Positions 16,935-24,076 of a stretch of DNA of 64,000 nucleotides are shown piece by piece. Made by a program: the position numbers and the translations under genes. Where the stretch lies: assembly GCF_031458235.1 (NCBI RefSeq), contig NZ_JAVDYB010000001.1:7837001-7901000 (forward strand). Reading direction: 5' to 3'. Origin of the DNA: Catenuloplanes atrovinosus (GTDB lineage: Bacteria > Actinomycetota > Actinomycetes > Mycobacteriales > Micromonosporaceae). A model generated the notes under the pieces. The model saw only the letters and a list, made by a program, of their open reading frames with translations, was not told the DNA's origin and did no database searches. Positions within the stretch are counted from its first letter, which is position 1, and each line of letters starts with the position of its first letter.

Positions 16935-17524
16935 CCTCACGTGAGGAACACCTCGTCGAGCTGTGCGGGGAGGACGGGACCGCCCTGGGCAGCACCACGG
17001 TCGCGGACGCCCACGTCGCACCGGGCCGGCTGCACCGCGCCTTCTCGGTGCTGCTGGTGGACGACGAGGGCCGGATCCTGTTGCAGCAGCGGGCCGCGGT
17101 GAAGACCCGCTTCCCGCTGCGCTGGGCGAACGCGTGCTGCGGGCACCCGGAGCCGGGCGAGTCGCTGTCCGAGTCGGCCAACCGGCGGCTGGGCGAGGAA
17201 CTGGGCGTGGAGCCGCTGCCGCTGACCGAGATCGGCGTGCACCTGTACTACGCGGAGGACCCGGCGACCGGGCGCGTCGAGCACGAGTACGACCACGTGC
17301 TGCTCGGCCGCCTCCCGGCCGGTGCCACGATCGCGCCGGACCCGGACGAGGTGGCGGAGCTGCGCTGGGTCGCGCCCGACGACCTCCGGTCCGAACTGGA
17401 CGGTGACGGCCGGGCGTTCGCGCCCTGGTTCTCCGGCGTGGCCGGTCGGCTGTTCGCCCTCGACGCGCCCGGTGACCCGGCCGCCGCGCCGATATCAGCC
17501 GCGGAGCGGTCGGGTGGGCGATGA
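16931..17524 (+). CDS. idi: isopentenyl-diphosphate delta-isomerase, type 1
   Basis: A 197-residue Nudix-fold isomerase that interconverts IPP and DMAPP, supplying the primer for crtE. The catalytic Cys lies in WANACCGHPEPGES and the metal site includes EHEYDHVLLG. The start overlaps the crtI stop (ATGA). Within a carotenoid operon this gene usually raises precursor flow. Confidence 0.93.
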   Translation: MTSREEHLVELCGEDGTALGSTTVADAHVAPGRLHRAFSVLLVDDEGRILLQQRAAVKTRFPLRWANACCGHPEPGESLSESANRRLGEELGVEPLPLTEIGVHLYYAEDPATGRVEHEYDHVLLGRLPAGATIAPDPDEVAELRWVAPDDLRSELDGDGRAFAPWFSGVAGRLFALDAPGDPAAAPISAAERSGGR

Positions 17525-18494
17525 GGGCCTGACGGCCGGGGCGGTGGCGCGCCGACTGGGCATCGCGGTCACCACGCTGCGCACCTGGCACCAGCGGTAC
17601 GGGCTGGGCCCGAGCCGGCACGAGAGCGGACGGCACCGTCGCTACACGGAGGAGGACCTGGCCCGGCTGGAGGTGATGCGACGGCTGACCGCGGAGGGCG
17701 TCCCGGCGGCGGAGGCCGCCCGCTTCGCCAAGCGGGCGCCGATCCCCGACCGCACGTCGCAGAGCACCCCGGGCGACCTCGGGGAGACGTCCACCGTACC
17801 GCTGAATGATCTTGATGATTTTCGGCACGGCGGGGGTCACGCCATCGCTCTCGGTTACGCCGCTCCGGCGGCGCGCGGGCTGGCGACCGCCGCGATGCGG
17901 CTCGACGCGCCTGCCATGCGCGAACTGATCGCTCAGTCCGTCGCCGAGATCGGCGTGATCCAGGCCTGGACCGACCTGCTGGTTCCGGTGCTCGTGGGGA
18001 TCGGCGAGCGGTACGCCGCGACCGGCCGATACATCGAGGTGGAGCACCTGCTGTCCCGCTGCGTGTCCGAGGCGCTCGGCGCGGTCGCCCGGCCGATCGC
18101 CTACGGAACGTCACCGCAGGTGCTGCTCGCCTGCGCCGACGAGGAGCAGCACAGCCTGCCGCTGGAGGCGCTCGCCGCCGCGCTGGCCGAACGCGGCGTC
18201 GCCTGCCGGCTGCTCGGCGCCCGCGTGCCCGCGGCCGCGCTGGCGGACGCGGTGGCTCGCACCGCGCCGCTCGCGCTGGTGGTCTGGTCCCAGCTGCCCA
18301 CCACCGGCGGCGCCGGCCAGCTGCACACGCTGGTGTCCGCGGTCCGGCACGCGATGCTGCTGATCGCGGCCGGTCCCGGCTGGGACCGCGACGCGCTGCC
18401 GGCCGGTACCGTCGCGCCGAACTCGCTCGACGACGCGGTCGCGTTGATCGTGCCGCTACTCGCGCGCGTAGAGCGCGTCGATCGCGTTGGTTGA
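17514..18494 (+). CDS. LitR/CarH-like MerR regulator with B12-binding-type domain
   Basis: A 326-residue regulator. The MerR winged helix covers residues 6-75 (TAGAVARRLGIAVTTLRTWH, then SGRHRRYTEEDL). The C-terminal half resembles the cobalamin-binding module of CarH/LitR: helical bundle with EVEHLLS (E177-H178) and a Rossmann part with EQHSLPLEAL (E211, H213). H213 matches the lower axial His of CarH. The Trp that caps adenosyl-B12 in CarH is Tyr (Y167) and the Gly of the ExHxxG motif is Pro, so light sensing through B12 may be altered. GTG start with GGAG upstream; overlaps idi by 11 bp. It probably controls the crt and phr genes. Confidence 0.8.
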   Translation: MGDEGLTAGAVARRLGIAVTTLRTWHQRYGLGPSRHESGRHRRYTEEDLARLEVMRRLTAEGVPAAEAARFAKRAPIPDRTSQSTPGDLGETSTVPLNDLDDFRHGGGHAIALGYAAPAARGLATAAMRLDAPAMRELIAQSVAEIGVIQAWTDLLVPVLVGIGERYAATGRYIEVEHLLSRCVSEALGAVARPIAYGTSPQVLLACADEEQHSLPLEALAAALAERGVACRLLGARVPAAALADAVARTAPLALVVWSQLPTTGGAGQLHTLVSAVRHAMLLIAAGPGWDRDALPAGTVAPNSLDDAVALIVPLLARVERVDRVG

Positions 18495-19685
18495 CCAGCC
18501 GGCCGCCGCCAGGAACGTGGTGGTCAGCCGGCCCGGGTCGATGCCGCTCGCGCGGATCGAGTCCAGGTCGCCGCTCTCGTAGGCGCGCACGGTCCGCAGC
18601 ACCGTGCCCAGCCCGCCGGCCTGGTCGGCCAGCGCGGCCGACACCTCCCGGGACAGCGGCAACTGGCCGGCCAGTTCGTCGGAGGGTACGTCGATCAGGT
18701 CCGCCACCCGGTCCAGCAGCCCCACCGTGAACGCGGCGTCCATCGGCTGATCCAGCTCCGCGGCCACCAACTGGCACATGCGGGCCCGGGAGAGCGCGGC
18801 GTCCACCGGCCCCTCGGTCGACTCGAACACGTCGCTGAGCGCCATCAGGGCCACCCACTGGCGCACCTGGCCGATACCCAGCATCATCACCGCCTCGTGC
18901 ACCGAGGAGACCCGATTGGTGACGCCGGTCGCCACCGAGTTGCTGGCCCGCAGCAGCCGGAACGACAGCGCCGGGTCCTGGGTGACCAGCGACACGATCT
19001 CCGCGATCTCCACGTCCTGCTTGAGCAGCGCGGTCATCAGCTGGATGCGGCTGAACTTGGACGGCGACAGCGCCTGCGCGGACAGCACCTGCGGCCGGCC
19101 CAGCAGATAGCCCTGGAGCAGCCCGCAGCCCAGTTCCTCGGCGAGCGCCAGGTGCTCCTCGGTCTCCACCTTCTCGGCCAGCAGCGTGATCTGCGGGTAC
19201 GCCCGGCAGGCCTCCGCGATCTCCCGCAGCTCGTCCGCCCCGGTGTTCAGCACGTCCATCTTCACGTAGTCGGCCAGCCCCATCAGCCGCTCGTGCCCGC
19301 TGCCCAGCACGAAGTCGTCGAGCGCGATGGCGTACCCCTGGTCGACCCGCCGCCGCACGCCCGCGATCAACTCCTCGTCGACCGTGATGGTCTCCAGCAC
19401 CTCCAGGACCGCCTGCCCCGGCCCGAACGGCAGCGGCAACTCGTCGGTGAGGAACTCGCGCGTCATGTTGATGAAGCACAGCCGGTCACCCGCGATCTCG
19501 GCCAGTCCGAACTCGGTGAACGCGTTCACGATCACCTGGCTGGTGGCGAAGCTGCCGGAGACCCCCGTCCCCCCTCGGAACAGCAGCTCGTAGCCGACCA
19601 GCCGCCGCTCCGCGGACCAGATCGGCTGACGCCCGACGTGCACGGACTGCGCGAGATCGCCGTCTGCGTCGGGTACCTCACTCAT
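18456..19685 (-). CDS. EAL-HDOD signalling protein (YuxH type)
   Basis: A 409-residue protein with an N-terminal EAL-like domain (residues 15-205) and a C-terminal HDOD domain (about 210-390). The EAL signature is degenerate: YELLFRG where active c-di-GMP phosphodiesterases have EAL, and DDFVLGSGHE for DDFGTG. Binding without hydrolysis is therefore more likely. It ends convergently with the litR-like gene, and the two overlap by 39 bp, so antisense effects are possible. No ribosome site is evident at ATG 19685. Confidence 0.85.
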   Translation of the reverse strand: MSEVPDADGDLAQSVHVGRQPIWSAERRLVGYELLFRGGTGVSGSFATSQVIVNAFTEFGLAEIAGDRLCFINMTREFLTDELPLPFGPGQAVLEVLETITVDEELIAGVRRRVDQGYAIALDDFVLGSGHERLMGLADYVKMDVLNTGADELREIAEACRAYPQITLLAEKVETEEHLALAEELGCGLLQGYLLGRPQVLSAQALSPSKFSRIQLMTALLKQDVEIAEIVSLVTQDPALSFRLLRASNSVATGVTNRVSSVHEAVMMLGIGQVRQWVALMALSDVFESTEGPVDAALSRARMCQLVAAELDQPMDAAFTVGLLDRVADLIDVPSDELAGQLPLSREVSAALADQAGGLGTVLRTVRAYESGDLDSIRASGIDPGRLTTTFLAAAGWSTNAIDALYARE

Positions 19686-19875
19686 AGTGAGTATTCTGCC
19701 CGTTTCTCGGTTGTTTTTTCATGATTTTCCGGGCCGCTGCGCCGCGCGGGGATACTGATTTGGAGGCGGTCGAGGGGATGACATATGCTTCTCATGCCTC
19801 CGGCGGGGCCGGTGAGAGCAAGACACCGCGGTCGAAGCAGGCGCTCTGCAGAGCGTGTGCGATGATTGCGGAGCC

Positions 19876-19948
19876 GCCCTCATCGTCTAGTGGCCCAGGA
19901 CGCCGCCCTTTCAAGGCGGTAGCACGGGTTCGAATCCCGTTGGGGGCA
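19876..19948 (+). tRNA. tRNA-Glu (anticodon TTC)
   Basis: A full cloverleaf: acceptor GCCCTCA pairs with TGGGGGC (19941-19947), anticodon stem CCGCC/GGCGG with loop CTTTCAA, and T arm CGGGTTCGAATCCCG. No encoded CCA. The first of three tRNA genes in tandem. Confidence 0.95.
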
Positions 19949-20006
19949 CGGCACCGGCCGAGCCGGGGCACTGTAAGGTAAGACCGGCAAGACAGTAAGA
20001 CAGCAA

Positions 20007-20080
20007 GGTCCTGTGGAGCAGTCGGAGTGCTCGCCGCCCTGTCAAGGCGGAGGTCGCGGGTTCAAGTCCCGTCAGGACCG
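20007..20080 (+). tRNA. tRNA-Asp (anticodon GTC)
   Basis: Acceptor GGTCCTG pairs with CAGGACC (20073-20079), anticodon stem CCGCC/GGCGG with loop CTGTCAA, discriminator G as expected for tRNA-Asp. Confidence 0.95.
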
Positions 20081-20123
20081 CCACGCAGCAATCGCCGTGC
20101 GAAAGCGCGGCGTTCTGCGTTAC

Positions 20124-20197
20124 GGCCAGGTAGCTCAGTTGGTACGAGCGTCCGACTGAAAATCGGAAGGTCGGCGGTTCGACCCCGCCCCTGGCCA
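20124..20197 (+). tRNA. tRNA-Phe (anticodon GAA)
   Basis: Acceptor GGCCAGG pairs with CCTGGCC (20190-20196), anticodon loop CTGAAAA, discriminator A. An integrase remnant starts about 110 bp downstream, so the 3' end of this gene is a likely former attachment site. Confidence 0.95.
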
Positions 20198-20308
20198 CAT
20201 AGCCTTTCGCCGGGCTATTGAAGCGCTGATCTGCGGAAACGCGGTCGGCGCTTTTTACTTGCACCGGCCCCTCAGGCTATCCGACCAGGGGCGTTGCTCA
20301 CAGATTGC

Positions 20309-20928
20309 TCACAGCGGGTCTCGACGGGTCCTGTGCCGCGTCAGAAGGTCCGACGCCTTCTCCACCTGATCGAAGGTCTCCCGGCGTAGCAGGTGCGTGT
20401 ACACCCGACGTGTGATCTCCGGCGACGAGTGCCCGAGGATCATTTGCACGATCTCGATCGGCACTCCGCCCGCCAGCAGTAGCGAGCACGCTCGTGCCGG
20501 GTGTCGTGCAGCCGGATCATCGGCAGTCCGCACGCGGCCACGTGCGCCTCAAACGCCACCGTAACGCGGTCAGGCCGCAGCGGCAGACCGTCCGGTCGGC
20601 AGAAGACCAGGCCGTGATCGTTGTAGTCGATCCCGAGGAATTCCCGCTCCTCTCGTTGCGCATAGGGGTGTCGCGCTAGCGCTTCCTGAGCGGCCTTGAC
20701 CAGCGGTACCCACCGGCGGCCCTTGCGCGACTTGGGCGCTTTGAACAGGCGCCCGACATGCTCGCTTCCGCAGACAGGGCACTCACCTTCCACGACGACG
20801 CGAGCCGCACGTACCGGGTGAGTGGACCGCTCATGGCCGGCTTCCGCGAAGGTCAGGGCACACTGCCCCGCGGCTTCTATGTCATCAACGGCCCAGCCTG
20901 GCGTCTCGACGTCAGCGCGGACAACCAC
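20309..20928 (-). pseudogene. tyrosine recombinase (phage-type integrase), frameshifted remnant
   Basis: Frame one reads ECPVCGSEHVGRLFKAPKSR, ...DHGLVFCRPDGLPL..., ...IRLHDTRH, covering the first catalytic part including the HxxR pair. At about 20493 a single-base loss shifts the frame, and the second frame continues ACSLLLAGGVPIEIVQMILG, HSSPEITRRVYTHLL, with the last catalytic His and Tyr. The N-terminal arm- and core-binding domains are absent; the reading frame upstream of about 20800 does not look like integrase. It lies beside tRNA-Phe, a usual integration target. It is the scar of an integrated element; a second attachment site was not found. Confidence 0.75.
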
Positions 20929-21000
20929 CGCACGGTCTCCGGCACCTACCGAATCCGCCAGAACATCTGCGAGGACCTCAGTTGGCGGTTGCCGGACGGA

Positions 21001-21036
21001 GCGAGGCCCGCACCATTACAAAGGTGCGGGCCTCGC
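21001..21036 (-). terminator. strong terminator of TasA-like locus 2
   Basis: GCGAGGCCCGCACC (21001-21014) pairs perfectly over 14 bp with GGTGCGGGCCTCGC (21023-21036), loop 8 bases. It lies 15 bp past the stop codon of the minus-strand TasA-like gene. No T tract follows. Confidence 0.75.
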
Positions 21037-21051
21037 CGGTGCGGAACTTAG

Positions 21052-21558
21052 TCAGGCGGCGGTCTCCGTAGTGACCTTCCACTTCGCCGCGATCCGCATA
21101 CCTTGGCAACTGTTGTCGGTGTCCTTGGCCAGACGGAGGCCGTCCTCGAGAGTGATGGTGCCCGTGGCGGGGTTGCCCGCCGTACCCGCGCTGATGGGCA
21201 CGTCGACCGCCCGAGTGACAAGGGTGACCTTGCCGCGGCAGTAGGTCCGGCTGCCGTTGGGGATGTTAGTGATATCGCCGTCCGTGAGGGGCACGAACTC
21301 CACGCGCGTTGCCTTGATCGGCACGTCGTTGACGTTGCTGACGGTGAGCGTGACGTCCGTGGCCTGGTTCGGGTAGAGGGAGTCGTCGGCGACCGTGCCC
21401 GAGACGGTGACCACCTCGAAGGTGTCGGCGCCCGCGGCGACGGCGGTGGACTCGGATTGCTGGGTGAACGCGGCCCAGGCGACACCGCCGCCGATGGCGA
21501 CGGCGGCGACCGCGCCGGCGACTGCGATGGCGGTGCCGCGCTTCTTGGTCTTGGACAT
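21052..21558 (-). CDS. secreted protein with SipW-type signal, TasA/CalY-like, copy 2
   Basis: The 168-residue protein starts MSKTKKRGTAIAVAGAVAAV, then AIGGGVAWAAFTQQSEST, a SipW-type signal (GGGxAWAxF). The mature beta-rich domain contains DVTLTVSNVNDVPIKATRVE and two Cys (TYCRGKV and NSCQGMRIAAKWKV). The ending matches copy 1 at 9550-10071 in pattern (CQG, then WKV), while the middle has diverged. GGAG lies 8 bases before the start. It follows a Pro-rich membrane protein gene in the same order as at locus 1. Surface fibre or matrix role is inferred. Confidence 0.62.
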   Translation of the reverse strand: MSKTKKRGTAIAVAGAVAAVAIGGGVAWAAFTQQSESTAVAAGADTFEVVTVSGTVADDSLYPNQATDVTLTVSNVNDVPIKATRVEFVPLTDGDITNIPNGSRTYCRGKVTLVTRAVDVPISAGTAGNPATGTITLEDGLRLAKDTDNSCQGMRIAAKWKVTTETAA

Positions 21559-21604
21559 GGTGAGGCTCCTCTGTGTCGAAATCGGGGGTTACTGCCGAAG
21601 CCCG

Positions 21605-22045
21605 TTACGGGGCTGGGGTCTGGGTGCCGGACTCGATCGGGTCCGGGCTGGGAATGACGGCGGCCTCGGTCGGCACCGTCTCGGTCCGCTCGGGTGCCGG
21701 TTCGGCGTCGGCCGTGCGCGGCGGTGGCGGCACGGCGGCCGGGGCCGGTTGGGCCGCGGGCTTCACCGCGGCTCCCTTCGGCGTCGTGGCGGCGGTGTCC
21801 GGTGCTTTCGCCACGCCCTTGCCGGTGTCGTGGGACGCCCGGGGTACGGGAGTGGTGATGCTGGGGCTGGGCGACGGCGGGATGTTGAGGGTTGCTCCTA
21901 CCTCCACCGTCGTGGTCTGGCGGTAGCCGACTCCGGCGGCGGCCGTGCCGACCACCGCGCCGACGGACACGACCGCGGAGAGTGCGACGAGCGCCATGCC
22001 CGCGAGCGCGGCCCAGCGCCGGTGCCGGCTGGTGTTGCTGCTCAT
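21605..22045 (-). CDS. Pro/Ala-rich membrane protein, TasA-like locus 2
   Basis: A 146-residue protein with one membrane segment (WAALAGMALVALSAVVSVGA), then GYRQTTTVEVGATLNIPPSP and a Pro/Ala/Thr tail of about 90 residues. GGGAGG lies 8 bases before the ATG at 22045. It precedes the TasA-like gene by 46 bp, repeating the layout of locus 1 (9048-10071). The shared pattern TT-x-V-x-V after the membrane segment is the only clear sequence kinship; the tails are low complexity. Confidence 0.58.
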   Translation of the reverse strand: MSSNTSRHRRWAALAGMALVALSAVVSVGAVVGTAAAGVGYRQTTTVEVGATLNIPPSPSPSITTPVPRASHDTGKGVAKAPDTAATTPKGAAVKPAAQPAPAAVPPPPRTADAEPAPERTETVPTEAAVIPSPDPIESGTQTPAP

Positions 22046-22271
22046 CCGCGTGCCTCCCGTGATCGGTGTGCCGGGAAGCAACTCTGCCGGTTGATCACGC
22101 TGCGTGGCATCGGATGCACCGGTCGCAATCGGCGCGGTCCGGTGACGCGGTTTCACAGGTCGGGGGCGGGGCGCCGGCGGAGGGCCGAGAGGGTTCGTCG
22201 TGTCGGTTTAGCCCATTCGGCGTATTCATCGCTTACGCGACAGTCCAGTTCGGCGTGTCCCGCCGCAAGGC

Positions 22272-22669
22272 TCAGCCGGCCGGTGGCCAGGTGCGCTGGG
22301 GTGAGCCGTTGCGCTGGACCACCCAGATCTCGCCGCCCGTGGCGGTCTCGCAGATCACGTGGATGCGAGGCATGGCGGTCAGGAGCGCGTCAGCCATGGC
22401 GGTGAAGCCCAGGTTGGCGTTCGCCAGGGCGAAGAGCAGCACGACGTGTGTGGTCACCGCGTTACGTCCGCTGGGCGCTGGCGGATGCGCGAGTCCTTGG
22501 TGATGGCGGCCCAGCCGTGGCCGCCGGCCAAAGCCATCCGATCCTCGTCGGTGACCAGCTGAGCGGCTTCCTCACCGAAGACGTCGGCCAGCGTGTGTAC
22601 GAGGTGGCCCGCATCGCGGAGGGCGGTGACGACGCGCCTGCCCGGGTTTCGGTCGGCTAGGAACTCATG
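22272..22669 (-). pseudogene. PIN-like (DUF5615-type) toxin, broken
   Basis: Frame one, without a usable start codon, reads HEFLADRNPGRRVVTALRDA, GHLVHTLADVFGEE, ...ALAGGHGWAAITKDSRI, the core of PIN-like proteins paired with DUF433 antitoxins. Its stop overlaps a GTG (22457) that opens a 61-residue frame, MTTHVVLLFALANANLGFTA, ending at 22272. In this family those pieces form one protein, so I read a frameshift at about 22460 and another at the start. Whether any part is made is unknown. Confidence 0.55.
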
Positions 22670-22932
22670 CGGCGCGCCGTGCCATCACCCTGAGCACGGT
22701 TTCGACCTCAGCTGTGCTGGAGGTTGTATTCGTCGGCGATGTCGTCGATGGACTCGCCGCCCTCGTAGGACAGCTCGGCGATCGTCTCGGCGCGGATCTT
22801 GCTGGCGGCGAACACCGGCTGGCCGAATCCGAAGCGAGGATCGATGATGACCTCGGCCGCGCCGTACGGCCGAAGCCGGATGCGCTCGGCGTAGCCGTCG
22901 TCGGCGTATGAGACGAACCGGATCGGCGGGGG
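22665..22932 (-). pseudogene. DUF433 antitoxin, C-terminal remnant
   Basis: The frame reads RFVSYADDGYAERIRLRPYG, AAEVIIDPRFGFGQPVFAAS, KIRAETIAELSYEGGESIDD, IADEYNLQHS-stop; another frame supplies the expected tail, TAEVETVLRVMARRAA. The DUF433 core (PVFxxSKIRxETI...SIDDIADEY) is plain, but the N-terminal half is missing, cut off by the end of the serine hydrolase gene, and the C-terminal tail is frameshifted. DUF433 proteins normally pair with PIN-like toxins, as here. Confidence 0.6.
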
Positions 22933-22941
22933 CCGGCGGGG

Positions 22942-24024
22942 TCAGACGATCGTGTTGAGGATGTCGACGAGGTGGTCGACGCGAGGGGAGTCGGACAGGT
23001 GGTGGGTGGTGTAGGCGAATGCGTAGTCGCGGGATGGGTCGGCGAAGGCGCAACTGCCTCCGATGCCGCCCATGCCCCAGCTGCCGTCCGGTTCCAGTTG
23101 CATGCCGAGGGTCCAGGTGACGTCGCGGTCCAGGACCAGGTCGTGGCCCTGGTAGGAGGCGGTGGTGAGCAGCGGCGACGGCAGCAGGTCGCCGGCGAGG
23201 AGGTGGGTGTAGAGGCGGGCCAGGGCGGTCGCGGTGCTGTGCAGGTTGACGGCGGGGATCTCGGTCTCGCGCCACAGCGGGCCGTTGATGACGTCGGCGG
23301 AGGTGACGCCGGGCGGGGTGGCCAGGGCACGGTGACGCCAGCTGCCGGGCTCGCCGATCGGGTCGGAGGACCAGGCGGGGATCAGGTCGGCGCAGCGCGC
23401 GATCTGGTCGGGGGAGAGGCCGAAGGCTAGATCCAGGTCCCACGGTACGGCGATCTCCTCCCGCAGGAAGGTGCCGATCGTGCGGCCGTCGACGCGCCGG
23501 ACGAGTTCGCCGAGCGGGTGTCCGTAGGTCAGCGCGAACTCGCCGGCCACGGTGCCGGGCTCCCAGGCGGGTGGCGCGGCGGCCAGCGCGGAGGTGAGCA
23601 GGTCCCAGTCGGCCAGGTCCGCGGCGGTGAGCGGGCGGCCGGCCGGTGCGGCGGGGAACTCGACCAGCCCGGCCGTGTGGTTCAGCAGCTGGCGTACCGT
23701 GATGGCGGCCTTTCCGGCCTCGCCGAAGGCGGGCCAGTGGAGCGCCACCGGATCGTCCAGCCCCAGGCGGCCGCGCGCGACCAGCAGCAGCACGCAGAGC
23801 GCGGCCACCGGCTTGCCCACCGAGTAGACGCCGACGAGCGTGTCCGGCGTCCAGGGCACGCGGCGGTCGGCGTCCCGCCAGCCGCCGCACAGCTCGACGG
23901 CGACGGCGCCGTCGTGGATGACGGTGAGGGCGGCGCCGGTCTCCTCGCCGGAGGCGAGTGACTCGGCGAACGCGGCGCGCATCGGGGCGAACGCGTCCAG
24001 GGTCCGGCCGTGCAGAGGGATCAC
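22942..24024 (-). CDS. serine hydrolase, beta-lactamase class C/EstB type
   Basis: A 360-residue serine hydrolase. The SxxK nucleophile motif is YSVGKPVAAL, a YxN-like Tyr lies in FALTYGHPLGELV, and the third box region is GMGGIGGSCAFADPSRDYAF. These proteins include esterases, D-amino-peptidases and beta-lactamase-like enzymes; no signal peptide is seen, so an esterase role in the cytosol is likely. I chose GTG 24024, 8 bases after TAGCGT; ATG 24066 would leave no promoter room beside the divergent gene. Its 3' end abuts the broken DUF433 gene, so a past rearrangement joined them. Confidence 0.8.
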   Translation of the reverse strand: MIPLHGRTLDAFAPMRAAFAESLASGEETGAALTVIHDGAVAVELCGGWRDADRRVPWTPDTLVGVYSVGKPVAALCVLLLVARGRLGLDDPVALHWPAFGEAGKAAITVRQLLNHTAGLVEFPAAPAGRPLTAADLADWDLLTSALAAAPPAWEPGTVAGEFALTYGHPLGELVRRVDGRTIGTFLREEIAVPWDLDLAFGLSPDQIARCADLIPAWSSDPIGEPGSWRHRALATPPGVTSADVINGPLWRETEIPAVNLHSTATALARLYTHLLAGDLLPSPLLTTASYQGHDLVLDRDVTWTLGMQLEPDGSWGMGGIGGSCAFADPSRDYAFAYTTHHLSDSPRVDHLVDILNTIV

Positions 24025-24076
24025 GGTGGGGAACGCTACAACGCGGCGGGCGATCACGAGTGGCATGCTGACGGGC

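Noticed and set aside
15114-18047. A 977-codon minus-strand frame
   Set aside because: It is antisense to crtI, idi and the litR-like gene; no family features and no start site.
20758-21051. A 97-codon plus-strand frame (RGFYVINGPAWRLDVSADNH) next to the integrase remnant
   Set aside because: It reads like protein in places but overlaps the integrase remnant and the terminator hairpin; I could not tie it to a family, so I did not annotate it.
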